Below, piece by piece: positions 24,024 through 35,845 of a stretch of DNA of 64,000 nt. The notes under the pieces are model-generated. The model was not told where the DNA came from, did not search any database, and saw only the letters and a program-made list of their open reading frames with translations. Source of the DNA: Lentinus brumalis (Eukaryota > Basidiomycota > Agaricomycetes > Polyporales > Polyporaceae); assembly GCA_001792895.1 (NCBI GenBank), contig MARA01000004.1, positions 310,001-374,000 of the forward strand. The letters are read 5' to 3'. Within the stretch, counting starts at the first letter, position 1. Each line of letters opens with the position of its first letter. The translations under genes and the position numbers were made by a program.

Positions 24024-24030
24024 TTATAAA
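24024..24030 (-). promoter_or_regulatory. TATA box of the F-box/LRR-like gene
   Basis: TTATAAA on the + strand (TTTATAA on the minus) lies about 60 bases upstream of the leader intron of the gene that starts at 23889. Confidence 0.5.
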
Positions 24031-24317
24031 CTACATGGCCAGCAGCTTTGTCCTTGCTCGGTGCCCCTTGGCTTTGGTCAAGTCGGCCTGGAAGTCATTG
24101 TGTCTCCATGTAGTGCGTGGGGTCCAAGCGTCTTCGGCCCAAGCGATGCGGTATGTATCTGTGGCTTTGTGGCTGTGTCTAGTCACAAAGAAACGCTTTG
24201 GCGCACCACTCGACAGCACGCGCTGCGACAGCATTGTCGAACAGACTACGACTAAAGCGCAACATCCTGGTGAGCGCAAGCGCGGAGCACTGAGGAGCAT
24301 CATAGGTTTACCTACAT

Positions 24318-25404
24318 TCAGAATAGATACTCCTCCGCCCAACACCCAGAGCCTCCCTCGACCCGCTGCATCCACTCCTCCCTCGCCTTCCTGATGCACC
24401 GCTCAGGCGCGGTATCAGTCTCTTCCCGAGTATCAACAGGTCCAAGCGCGTTATGCTGAGCGCAAATGTGGAAATACATCCCAGATCGAGCCTTGTCGGC
24501 GCATGCCTTGAGCTCAACGCAAAGCCGGTCCGGTACATGCAAATCTCCGTGGTACTTCATGAGTGTCGGCTGCACCACGACCTGTCGAAGGTGAGGAAGC
24601 AGAAGCGACTCGTCCTCGGAGGACGGCCGTCCTAACAGATTATGACGAATGTCAGCGATGAAGCAACGGTGTATGTGTATAACCGGGAGTACCCCAATGC
24701 ACACCTGTCACGAGTCTGAGCGAGCCCATGGTGACAGTGTCGACGTAGTGCATCCCAGAACATCGGAAATGCGTGAGGTGGGATGCGTGCTGGGCGAACT
24801 CGCAGAGATTCAAAGGGCGGGCGTGAAAGAACTCCACCGCGTGCAGGCGTTCCAGCCGGGGAAACATTGGCTGCGAACTGTCATCGAGACTCAGAAACTC
24901 AGGCATCCCGTCGACGAGGGTCAACTCGCGCAACCGCGGGAACGTGCAGTCGACAGTGGGGACATTCTGCCACTCTCCATGTATGAATGTGAAGGTCTCC
25001 AGGTCTGGCGCGAGCTCCTGCATTAGGGCGCAGACGGCAGCGCCGTGACGCTCTCCGAGATCACGGAGGCTACGAAGATGCTCCTCGTAGGCGCGGATGG
25101 CATTGTGCAGTGATGGGCGCGGTCGGCGGTAGATAGGCTCGCCTTCGATGGGAAGGAGGGAGAGGAACAGGTGTCGAACGTGTGGGTTCGTGTTGGGGAG
25201 GCGGTGACGTTGCTCCCTGTAGACATCAATGAACTTTGAGAATGCCTCTGGGTCGGAGGCTAGAGCGACAGTGTGGAAGCGGGCAGGGTAGACCGCATCG
25301 CGGATGCGTTTTGATACGAGGGAGAGCGAGCAGCCAGTACGGCCTCCATCTGTGCATGCGAGGAAAGCGACTTCGGTAACGAGCTCAACGGGAAGGGAGT
25401 CCAT
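24318..25404 (-). CDS. F-box protein
   Basis: Start ATG is at 25404, with an F-box right at the N-terminus (MDSLPVELVTEVAFLACTD, then CSLSLVSKRIRDAVYPARFH). Exons 25404-24705 and 24631-24318 give 337 residues. The intron uses GTGTGC...TTAG and joins LVT to GRPSSEDESLLLPHLRQ. The middle contains LRR-like strands (TFPRLRELTLVDGMPEFLSL, FPRLERLHAVEFFHA). The C-terminus is charged and ends GCWAEEYLF. It is probably an SCF substrate adaptor, from the F-box only. It sits in tandem with two related minus-strand genes. Confidence 0.82.
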
Positions 25405-26312
25405 AGTCGCGGTGGTTCTGTGAGCTTGAGGGAATACTTTGAAGCTTGATGTAGGGAGCAACTCCTTTAATATATGGGAGGGCGGTCAGTCGGACCTCGA
25501 CAAAGTTGTAAGACGTCTCAGCCAAGATGCACTCACCGTGATCAACGGGTGTGTATGACCGCAACCCTGAAACGGGGCAGGCGGAGGCAGGCGCACAATG
25601 TGGGGGAGAGCGCAGCTGCGTTCCAACGAGCGGTGTTGTATATAACCGACAGCGTCGAGGGGCAAAACGACCTTGGATTTATGTCCAATCTGTGGAGAGG
25701 AGGGGCGCAATAGAATTAGTTAAGTGGCCTCATGATGCATACATTACATACATTGTCATAGTCTTGGCTCCGCACCGAGGCTAGCTTCGATCTGCGACAC
25801 GTCAGCTGGAGATCCCCTGAGACTCGAGAGCAAAGTTCAGCATCGAAATGAATTCTAAGCGCGACATGATGAGAGTACTCACGACTCGGATCTGTGAATG
25901 GGTAGAGACGGTGCAGGTGAGATGAGGCTATTGATGTACCAACCCCTATCACGATGAAGAGGATAATGGCCGTATGCGAGCCTACACGACATACCTCAAT
26001 CCTCGGACCGACGGTCATGCTAACACATGGTCAGGTAGGAGCATGCAGGTCAGAGGGTAACATAGATATAGATTCCAAAAAGAGTCCGTGGAACACGTAC
26101 TGAATCAACAGAGTAGGGCCACACCTCCACGTTCACTAGCCTACAACAAGCCGCCGTGCCCAGCGTCTCCAAGGGTCCGGAATCTAAGGAATCACACAAA
26201 CCAAGACGGTGGGCGGTATGTAGGTATGCTCTATGTGCAGGGTTATAGATAGAATGACGGCGGTCAGAGGGCCGCTGCAGGTCATTTTGAGATTCGAGAA
26301 ATGAGCTCGAGC
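25405..26312. other. Intergenic region upstream of the F-box gene and downstream of NDE1
   Basis: About 900 bases. A minus-strand open frame at 25716-26018 has one hydrophobic stretch (AIILFIVIGVGTSIA) and nearby splice-like signals, but the spliced forms I tried hit stops, so I do not call a gene. Confidence 0.35.
25467..25474 (-). promoter_or_regulatory. TATA box of the F-box gene
   Basis: TATATTAA on the minus strand, about 63 bases upstream of the start codon at 25404. Confidence 0.5.
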
Positions 26313-28859
26313 TCACAAACGGGACAAGTCGCGTCCCCAAATTCCCCTAAGTCGTAAACGCATCAGTAACCTGTTACTGTCGTATACGCAAGCACGCACC
26401 TCACGACCCAGTCGATCATCAACAATGCCCGCGTGCGCATGCTGACCTGCTCACTCCAGTATACGCTCCGCCACGCATACATCGCCGCCAGGCCACCCAT
26501 AAAGCTGAACCGGCCGAGATCGAACACCGCTGCGTTCCCGATGTACGCCAGCGAGCCAAGGTGGCGGTACCGGAACGGTGGTGCAAGCGCCTCGTCGCCC
26601 TCGTCCACACTCAATCCGTTCGCCTCAAGTACCGAACGACGTTCGGCAAGCTTGGACAGCTTCTTCCCGAGGTACTTGCCCTGCTGCGACGCCACCTGGG
26701 CAGTCTAATGTACAGTCAAGAGGCGTCGTGAGGGAAAAGCACAACAAGCCATGTCGGAAGAACAACGTACCGCAGGCAGGGCCGTGATCTTGTTGCCGAT
26801 CTCCTGGAGGAGGACCGCCAGCTCGTTCAGGTTGAGGGAGTTGTCCGCGTCCGAGTCGTACAGATCAAACAGCTCCCTGACCTTCATGAGCTGTTCCTCT
26901 GCCATCGGGATGCGCTTCTTGATCCGTGAAACTTCATCGAGCCCAGTCAGCACGATCAGAGGGAGCCAGGCAATACTATAGCGTACCCATGATCTTCCAC
27001 TCGTCATAGTCGATCTTGCCATCCTTGTTTTTGTCCGCCTCATCTACAAGTTCCAAGAGGTAGCTGACGATCGAAGTCTCAATCGTGCTCGCGTCCCCGA
27101 TCGCGTACACAGTCCCGAGGGGTGCACCCTTCACACGCAAATGCGCATCGACCTCAATGGCCTTCTTGTGCACCTGGTTCGGGAGGAGCTCCGAGACGCG
27201 CTTCGTGAACGGGTTCATCGCGATGCCCGTGCTCCACAGTATGAAGTTCGTCGGGATCTCGAACGTCTCGACCTTGCCGTCTGGCTTGCGCCGAGTGTAC
27301 GTCACCTTGTCGTGGTCGACGGAGGAGACGCGCGCCATGGTGATGAGGTCGATGTGGTCCCGGTTGAACTTGTCCTCGGCATATCGTGATATCGCTTCGG
27401 AGTACTGGCATTTCCGTGTCAATAGGTATAGTAGCAGCGATGAATCAACGCACCGTGTTCAGGATGTGCTCGCGGCTCTGGATGAGATGGATCGATACTT
27501 CCTTCCTGCAAATCTTCGGGAACTACGCCGCGGGTGTCACCGAGCGGGCAAACTTGACGTGACATCGCGTACTCACGTAGTTCATCAAGTCTTCCTGGCA
27601 TAGGTCGTATATCTCAGCCGCGGTCTCGACACCCGTAGGTCCGCCACCGCACACAACGAAGCTGAGCAGTCTCTTGCGCTCCTCGGGAGTCGTCGTGGGC
27701 AGAGAGGCAGCCTCGAAGTTGTCTGGCGGAGAATAAGCGTCAGTAGCGCACCAATTCAGAGAGGCGCGCCGCACACACCTATGATGCGTTTCCTAATGGC
27801 TTGCGCGTCACTGACCGTCTTCAGCTGGAAGCAATGTTCGAGTCCAGGCACTCCATGCGTGCTTGACGTCGAACCAACCGCAATGATCAGCTTGTCATAC
27901 CTGCGACGCGCTGTGTCAGACATACGCAGACACAGAGATGTCATCGGTCACGTACGGGATGTACATGTGTTGATCCTTGAGGCCGTTGGGGGAGATAGTC
28001 TCCACCTCGAGGAGACGTTCAGACATGACGAGGTCGACAGCGCGTGCATTGATGAGGTGACCGCGGAGACGTGCGGCGATCTTGCGGAGAGGCTCGACGA
28101 GGGAGCGGATGGAGACGGTTCCAACGGCAGCGGCTACGAGCCGACGTGTCAATGGGTCGTTCGCGGGGGTTCCCAAGCAAGCCTCAAATCGTTCTTATGG
28201 ATGCAAGAAGGAGGATACTCACATGGTAGTAGTGGGGTGAAGGTCGTGTAAGTCTCGGGAGAGACAATCGTGACGTGGTAGTCCCCAGGGTTGAGTTTGT
28301 CAAGAACGCCGACGGCCTGCGATGCGTGGTATAAGAAGTCGGGCAGGAGCTGTGACAGTGAGAACTACGCACCCCCCAGCCTCCGCCGACAATCACCAGG
28401 TGGGGCTTCTCTGCAAGGCCGCGGTTCTCGTCGTCCTCCCAGTCGCTGAGTAGAGTGGACAGTATGGGCAGGTTCTTGGGCCCGCCCCGTTCCGGTTGTA
28501 GCGCGCGCGGTGCAACTGGCACGCCCTCGATGTTCTACAGAGGATAGGATTGTTGGAGACGAGAGCATCGCGTGGAAGAATATGGCACTCACTCGGTTGT
28601 GATACGTGAAGGCATCATGGAGGAAGATGGCCCCCGTCAAGACCACGCATCCCACCACCGTCGACCCAAAGATGAAGAACGTGTATTTGGCTGCTGTTCG
28701 AGCGCGCCGTATGAGCTTGGACGAGGGAAATTCGGGAGTTGTGGCATATGTTCTCGCTAGCAGCGCGGGGGAAGTCAGGCGAGCATATGAGGTGGGGGCA
28801 AGTCGGTAGAGAGGTGGTGCGTGAGTCGTCCTCTTCGCGATGGACGTCGCCCGGAACAT
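26313..28859 (-). CDS. NDE1: External type II (alternative) NADH:ubiquinone oxidoreductase with EF-hands, copy 1
   Basis: Eleven exons: 28859-28593, 28534-28373, 28316-28223, 28133-27956, 27900-27779, 27722-27577, 27522-27454, 27404-26987, 26931-26771, 26704-26400 and 26346-26313. They give 651 residues. The basic leader contains [20 protein letters not shown] and a transmembrane stretch [20 protein letters not shown]. Two dinucleotide-binding folds follow: [14 protein letters not shown] (FAD) and [18 protein letters not shown] (NADH). The family motif AIGDAST is present. Two EF-hand loops sit in the C-terminal half ([12 protein letters not shown] and [12 protein letters not shown], both with the loop-final Glu), so Ca2+ control is likely, as in Neurospora NDE1. 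The end [18 protein letters not shown]...[11 protein letters not shown] is the membrane/quinone domain. It oxidises NADH without proton pumping at the inner mitochondrial membrane. Confidence 0.95.
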
Positions 28860-30699
28860 GGTTGCCGCTGTGCAAGAGAGCGAGCAGGACGTCGCCGGCG
28901 TCGTTGAGATGTAGGCCGTCGTCGCGCCGCGCGATGCGCGCATGATGTCACTGCTATATTCGTCCGCGCCACCGCGCCTTGAACACGCGACGCTGAGTCT
29001 CTCCTCTTCCCAGCCATCCGAGCGACGGCCACCTGCACGCCTCGCACTCGCCTCTCCACACCGCTCCAGCGACGTCCCACTCTCAGCCCGCACTCGCAGC
29101 CTCCCTCGTCTCCGTCCTGCGCCTCTGACCGAGCTCTGTCCGCCATCCGCCGGCCGCCTCTCTTGCGCGCGCTGGCTCCAGCCTGCGAGTCGCCTCCTGC
29201 GCACGCCACCGTCCTCTGCTCTCCGCATGGAGTCGTCCCACCATGCGCCGTTTGCCCTCTCCCCTGCTTGTCGCTCGCTCTCTCGCCGTGACTACTGCCA
29301 GCATACGTCCGCCTCCCCGGAGCCCTGGCCATGCAGGTGCGCGTCCCTCTGCACTCAACTGAAAACAGACATGCGCATTCCTCTCGAGGCAAGTGAGATT
29401 CTCTCACTTCGACTACACGCTGATTGGTCCTCTGCCCGCCCAGTTCCCACTTCACGCGTCTTAGAAGCCGCTCGCACGATGGCCCCCATTCGGGTACAGG
29501 CGGAACGGTGTCGTATGCATAGCGTACACGCTGCCAACACTACCTATGCCTACAGAACCTGCCAACAGCTCCCCAGCCCGTCTCCCGCACGGACTACATC
29601 CCATCGGTGCTGTGCCTGGTCATGGTAAGTCAGTTCGAGTGCTATTCCGAACGCGCAGACGTCACTAACCTCTGCCATGCAGGACTTGACGCGACGATGC
29701 CGGCGCGCTGCAACAGGATGCGGAGAGCGGGCATAGCGCTGCCGTCGGCTCCCGGGATGCGAGGGAGAGGTCGACGCCGGACGGCCAGAGCGATGCGGAT
29801 GCGCAGGGCAGGGCGGAGGGGTGGAGAAGGGCCAGGGCGACGAAGGTGAGGGACTGTCGAGGCAGCCCCGCCATCCGGCCAGCCTTTATCCTCGTCCGTC
29901 CCGGGGCAAACATGCCACGCACAGCGCGTACCGGCTGCTCGACTCGCAGGAACGACGGTGCGTGTTCGGCTCTGGGCAGGTATGCGCCTCGACTGCGCCC
30001 CGCGTCGGTTTGTGCCGGACGTCGACGACGTCGCCGTGCTTCGGGCGCGATCCAGGTGCGTGTTGTGCAACTGCGATACCCGCTGCGACGTCCAGAGTAC
30101 GGCAGGCAATAGCTGTAGGTTGTTTTCTTGTCGCATAGCAGTCTGGAATACAGCGCATTCCTGCAGAGGCCTCGCCGTCTCGGCCGCCTCATCGCACGCT
30201 CGTTGGCTCGAAGACCAGCACGCGCAGACAAGGTACGTGCAAGTGCTCGATCTCTCCGGATCCGAACGACTTCCGCTTCGACAATTCACAGCGGCTTCTC
30301 TGAGGAAATGGTGAGTACTCGCTCGATTTCATAGGTCCCTCGCAGCGAAGTTCACAAAATTGCTAGTTTCGTGCGTGCCGACGTCGACAGGTGGGAGTCT
30401 GCGCCGGGCGGGACGCATCGTCGGGACGGTGCTCGCACACGCACTCTGTGCGTCACAGCCAGAGGACTCGTGTACGTGCCCGCCCGGGGCCATCGCCGCT
30501 CGCCTCGTTGTCTGCTCGGTCCGCCGTTCAGACCGTCCAGATACCCTGCGTGTGTCCCAGCGCCCACGGTGCACACTTAGAACGCGTCCGGGAGGCAAGC
30601 GCAAAGTCCAGCAACAGCAACAGCACCTGCCCAGCGCAGAAGTCGCGAGCACCCGCAGCGACGATCACGGGCCTGAACCATCACTCCGGCTGCTAACAC
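28860..30699. other. Upstream flank of NDE1 copy 1: pyrimidine-rich tract and splice-like blocks, no gene recognised
   Basis: From about 28980 to 29360 the + strand is strongly pyrimidine-biased, like a leader transcribed away from NDE1. Then GT...AG blocks of intron size appear (for example GTAAGTCAG at about 29625 to an acceptor near 29683, and GTGAGTACTC at about 30311). The joined pieces give no long frame and no known domain. A spliced noncoding transcript or a decayed gene are both possible. Confidence 0.3.
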
Positions 30700-33300
30700 G
30701 CTGGGCGACGAGGTTCTGGGTTCTGGGTTCTGGACGCGCTGCCGAGGATGTGCGGCCTTCGCGGCGTCCCGTCCGCTCGGTCGCGTGCACTGCGGAACGG
30801 CTACCGGCGTGGTGTCTGCAGTCGCCGAGTCAGAGCAATGCGACAGAGACACCGCGGCGGAGGCGTGCTGGGCAGGTGTGAACTTTCGGCTGATGCTGCA
30901 CTGTCCAGCTCGGTGGGTCTCTGGTGTGAAGCACGGGCGACTCGCCGGGACGGCAGAGGAACGAGGGGTGTCGATCGGTGCGCGGACGGTTGCGACGATT
31001 CCACGCCGAGCAGCAGCACGCGAGACGTCATTCGGCTTTGTTAGCAGTCTCTCAGGGACGTCGCACAGGTAGGTGCCAGATCGCGCTTGGAAGCATGAAC
31101 TGTGAGTGACGAGTTCTGTTCCATGGTCGCGTGTGCTGATTACCGTCTAGCATGTAGGTAGAAACAGTCTGAAACCCCGGAAGACTTCAAGCTGGGACCC
31201 AGCTTGAGGGCGGCCAGGCCTGTGCGAGACGGCGAAAGACGGTGTTGCTACCGCCGATCTGGGGCACCCGGGACGGACGATGCGATTCGCAGAACGCAGA
31301 ACGCGAACGGCGGAGCAGGTACGTCAAGTGCAACGGTTGAACGCACGCCGACTCCCGAAGAGCGAGCCTCTGCCGGCTCTGTACCGCTCGCTGTCGGCAT
31401 GATCTAGATGGACGGTGTCTTCGCGTCGCGTGCACGGAGTCGTGTAGCTGCTCTGAGGCGTCGCGTGGACGGCCGTGTTCTACAGGCTTGAATAGATCCG
31501 AGGATGTAGGGCGAACGTCCGGCCGCATCTCGTGTGATCGCAACTCTTGCACACTGAGGACTGCGGACAGGAGCAGCGTGACGAGTTGCGTGCTGCAGCA
31601 TCGTGAGCATTCGGGTGTCGCAAGGGAAGTGCCCGTCAGGCATGATTCAGCGGTACGTCATAATTCTGGCAGAGAACGCTAACGCACACTCTGATGTTCT
31701 TCCCAGGTCAGACAGACTTGCATGGCAACCTCGAAGGGTCGAAGGGTCTGACTCCCGGTTCTGCTCCGCGACGCATCCGAGCACTGAGGAGAGCCGGCTG
31801 CCCACAGAGCGGAACACGTTCATGCTCCGTGGAGGTGCTGCCATCCGCTCGTCGAATCCGCACGAGACACTGTGGATGTGCGCTGGGTAGTTGTCGCCAA
31901 TGCTGCACTGTGCAGCTCCTCGGTGCGTCTCTGAATCGTGGATCGAAGCAGGTGCGACTGGCACCGGCCGGGATGTCGGAGGAACAACGTTCGTCTGTCG
32001 GCGAGTGGTGTTCCCTTCGGGCGGCGACTTGCGACGATTCCCCGCTGAGAAGCCGCACGCGAGACATCAGTTCTCGCTTCATTCGCAGTCGGCCAGGGAC
32101 GCATGTGGGTGCCGGATCGCACTTGGAAGCATAGACCGTCAGTGCCGCGTTCTACTCCATGGTTGCGCCTGCTGACTTTGAAACAGCGTGTAGGACACAG
32201 CTGCTATCCTCCGACAGACATTCGGCTGGGATTCAGCCTGAGGGAGGCCAACGGGAGGCAGGATCAAGACGGTGGTTTCAGCCTCCGATCTGGAGCTCCC
32301 GGGACGCAAAATTAGACTCACGACGTGCGACGATTCTGCGCTGAGAAGCCGCACGCGAGACATCATTCGCTTCGTTCGCAGTCGGCCAGGGACGCAGCTA
32401 GGTGCAATTTAGAATCGCACTTGATGGCATGAACTGTGAGTGCCGCGTTCTACTCCACGGTCGCGCATGCTGACTATTGTCCGGCATGTAGAAACAGCTG
32501 CGAACTCCCGGAAGACTTCCAGTTGAGACCCAGCCTGAGGGCAGCCAACGAAAGGCAGGATTGAGACGGGGAAAGTCGAGGTTTCCGCCTCCGATCTGGA
32601 GCTCCCGGGACGCACGATGCGACTCGCAGGACGCGAACGGCGGGACGTGAGTACGTCAACGCACAGCTTCGTGCGAAGAGCGAGCCTGTTCCCGCTCTGC
32701 ACCGCTGGACGGTGTCTTCGAGTCGCCACGTGCGCGGGGTGGTGTACCTGCTCCGGGCCTCAAGCGGTTGGAATATCAGGTTTGTACTTCATCTGTGTGC
32801 ACCGGAAGGCGGTCCGAGGATGCAAGGCAATCGTTCCGGCTGCATGTCGTGCTTTGCAAACCTTGTGCGCTGAGGGCTGCAGCACGAGTTGACAGTTGTG
32901 TGCAACGGCACTGTCCGCGTTCGGGTGTCGCAAGGGAAGTCCCCATTCAGCGGTGCGTCATACATCTAGCCTACAGACTCGGGACCTCAGCGCGCGGTCT
33001 GATGATGTTCCCAGCTCAGACAGGCTCGCGTGGCGACCTCGGAGGCTCGAAGGGTCCCGGTACTGCTCCGCAACGCATCCGTACACCGGCCAGGAGAGCC
33101 GGCCACCCACAGAACGAATTCCGCGTTGGTGTTTCAAGAGTTCTCACCGTGGAGGCGTCGGTCTGTGCCGCTCCGTCAACTCGTCGACCGCAGACATGTA
33201 TTCAAGATGCTCTCTCCAGCGGCGTCATGACCAGCGTACAACAGGTACTTCAAACTCAAGACGCAAGCACGCGATGGTCGTGCATTCGGTTCACGGCAGG
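30700..33300. repeat. Diverged direct-repeat array between the two NDE1 copies
   Basis: Blocks recur in the same orientation with clear but imperfect identity. Segment 31160-31890 corresponds to 32490-33200: shared landmarks are the GGAAGACTTC region, GATCTGG with the CCCGGGACG run, TTCGGGTGTCGCAAGGGAAG and GGTCAGACAG/GCTCAGACAG. A head block appears at about 30890-31160, 31893-32180 and, partly, 32323-32490 (landmarks GCACGCGAGAC and GCCAGGGACG). A shorter body piece at 32181-32320 sits between the last two heads. Coding capacity is poor in all frames. Confidence 0.75.
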
Positions 33301-35845
33301 TACGCACTCTCCCGAGTCTCCATTCCTCTGCCACTTACAGATGTCGCAACGTCCCTGACAGTTGCACACACGGTTTGGACCGAGCTCAAGATTGGGCGTT
33401 CAGGCGTCATTGAAGAATGCTTCATGCAAGACCAATACCGACTGTACATTTCAAGCGTTTCAGCCGTCGAATCCGGGAGAGGAGCGCTCCCACCCGCAAG
33501 AACTCGATCTGTGCAACTAACGCAGCGAGACGGGCCGCGGCGGACTTTCAGGACATATGTCTGTGACACTTGAGACAGACCGGCGACCTGCCAACCGGTC
33601 GGGCACACTACGACGTCGCGATGTCATGTTCTGACAGCAGCCGCGCATAGCAGAACATCGGTAGACTATTGTCTCGATTCAGTCGTCCGGACTCTGTACA
33701 AGCGGCGTACTCTGCACGCGCCTCAAGGGTGGTGGCTAACAGGTACGTAAATCGAAGCTCGAGGAATCTTCCGCGACTCGCGTGCTGAATGCAGAGACAT
33801 CACCGTGGTGCAGTTCGGTCTCAAGAACTCTCCCGGGAAGTACCCTCCCAGTCGAGCACATAGTTCAGCAAGTTCGTGACGGTGCGCCTCACTGTTCTCC
33901 CTGATGAGGGCTAACGATCCAATGGCCCCCGTAGGGCGAGAACTGGCGGACTGCGCTGGCTACAAGATGCGCATTGCAGACAGCGTAACCATGGCCTCTG
34001 CCATCGCTTCAACGAGGCGAGCAGGAACTTGAAAGGTACATTATTCTAAACATCTCGATCGCTTCCGGCTGTGCGGCGGTGTTTACTCACTCCGCACCAT
34101 TCAGACCTTCGTGCCGTGGGACGCTCAAGCTCGGCGCACTGAGCTTGCTCTGATACTGACCAGCGACCTCCGCCGTCCAGCTCCTCGCTGCCGACCAATT
34201 GTACAGGGCGTGGCCTCCTGTACTTTGGTACGGTACTCGTGGCGCGACAAGCTCGAGGCTCCAGCCTGAGTATTGTATGTCGAGAACGTCAATCGGGGTT
34301 CGTCGGAACAGGTAAGTGTCATGAACATGTCCTTACGCGGCCGACGATTACGCGACACCCGCGCTCGCCGCAATTTATGCATGGGACTCCAGTAATATAC
34401 CGTCTCCTCCTGCTCGGCCCAGCTTCCTGCTTTCCCATCTCTTCCCCACGCCTTCCCCTTGCTGTCGTGTCTGTCTCCTCCTCCTGACCATATTCCTGCG
34501 CCATCATGCTCCTCGGCGTGTCATTCCCCGCCATTCATACCGTCTACTCGCGAGACTCGAGTCGCAGTGAAGTCGCCGCCCTGTCCAGTCACTCCCGGGG
34601 CCTAGGGAGCAAGCACTACGTTTGTATGACTTCGTTGCCATAGGTGAGTGACTATCGTTCACGCATCTCTCCGCAGTCCCGGCCCAACTGCCGCGCTGAC
34701 AGCTCCGTCTCTGCACCCTGTCTGGGACGCTCCCCCTTCGCAGTCGGTGTACTCCCTCTCAGATCGTCGGCACTGTCCTCCAGCCTGAGCAACGACTCAG
34801 CGCCGTCGACATAGCGGATGAAGCGGTGAGCGCAGGAACGTGCGCAATCGCGCCACGCGTCGCTGCTACTCTCGTTCATTCATGTCGCCCGCACAGTCAG
34901 CTACATGACCCGGGATCAGGTACGTCTCTCAGTCGCGTCGGGGCTCAGTCTGCTGCAGTCTTCGCTGACTGTTCGGCACTCACAATCCTCAGACCCCCAC
35001 ACTCACTACCCGCTGCCACTGGCATCCCGGCCGCAGCGCGCCCTTGCGGAAACATGTGAGCAGCGTGCTCTGGTGCCCGGGACCGTCAGCGGCAGCCCTT
35101 CGAAGTGCACCGGTACGCCATGGTCGCTTGTATCTCTGTGGTTAATGTGCGTACCTGACTCCCCGAGCGTCGTGCACACCTGATCATTGCTATAGACATC
35201 TTCGGATGCTCTCAACCTTGTTCCCAGCACAACAGCCTGAGGCCACCGCGGAGAGGCAGAGGTATGTACGTGCATGTTGTGTTGTTCATCAACTCCGGCC
35301 GACAGATGCGCCGTGCAGCGATGTCGTCACTCAGACGCATGTCCTATGCTACTGAAGCGTGCCGGAGACATTATAGCTGCGACACTGGGCTTTGCAGGTG
35401 AGCCAAATCTCCGAACTTGTCCAGAATAATGTATGTACTGATCTCGCGAATTTTGTGAGGAAACGTTGTGAATTTTTGGACGTATAGACTACACAGAGGG
35501 TGTACGCTAAGTTACGAGAGGCTAGGACGTCGTTGGTAGCAGTTACGAGGAGGGGCGGGATAGGCGCCCGTGAGATTCCGGATGCGAAAGGACGCGTTGC
35601 AGCCTCTGTAGCGTACTTCGTCCATAGCGAATATATTTCTGGACTCTTCAGTCTCGTCTATGTGTGCAGAACACCGGACACTCGTATCCCAGCCGCTACA
35701 GCGCACGTTCTCCACGACATACCTCCCAGACATGAGACATGTGAAGGGCAACAAAATATATTTTCTTCTACATACACGTCGTCCGCCCCCCACCGTCCCT
35801 ATACCACCCCCAGCACACCATGTCCCTATAGGCCCCCAGCACACC
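33301..35845. other. 2.5 kb gene-poor spacer before NDE1 copy 2
   Basis: No open frame resembles a known protein. Several consensus-like donors are followed by acceptors at short distance (for example GTAAGTGTC at about 34312; GTACGTCTC at about 34919 with an acceptor near 34992; GTATGTACG at about 35262 with an acceptor near 35306). These could be exons of a noncoding or very diverged transcript on the + strand. Confidence 0.3.

Noticed and set aside
25716..26018. Possible small membrane protein with a hydrophobic stretch
   Set aside because: Only one hydrophobic run; plausible splicing produces stops, and no family resemblance.
28365..29628. Long Arg-rich or Ser/Pro-rich frames across the NDE1 copy 1 start and its upstream pyrimidine tract
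   Set aside because: They follow from strand composition bias and overlap proven NDE1 exon 1; no conserved motif.
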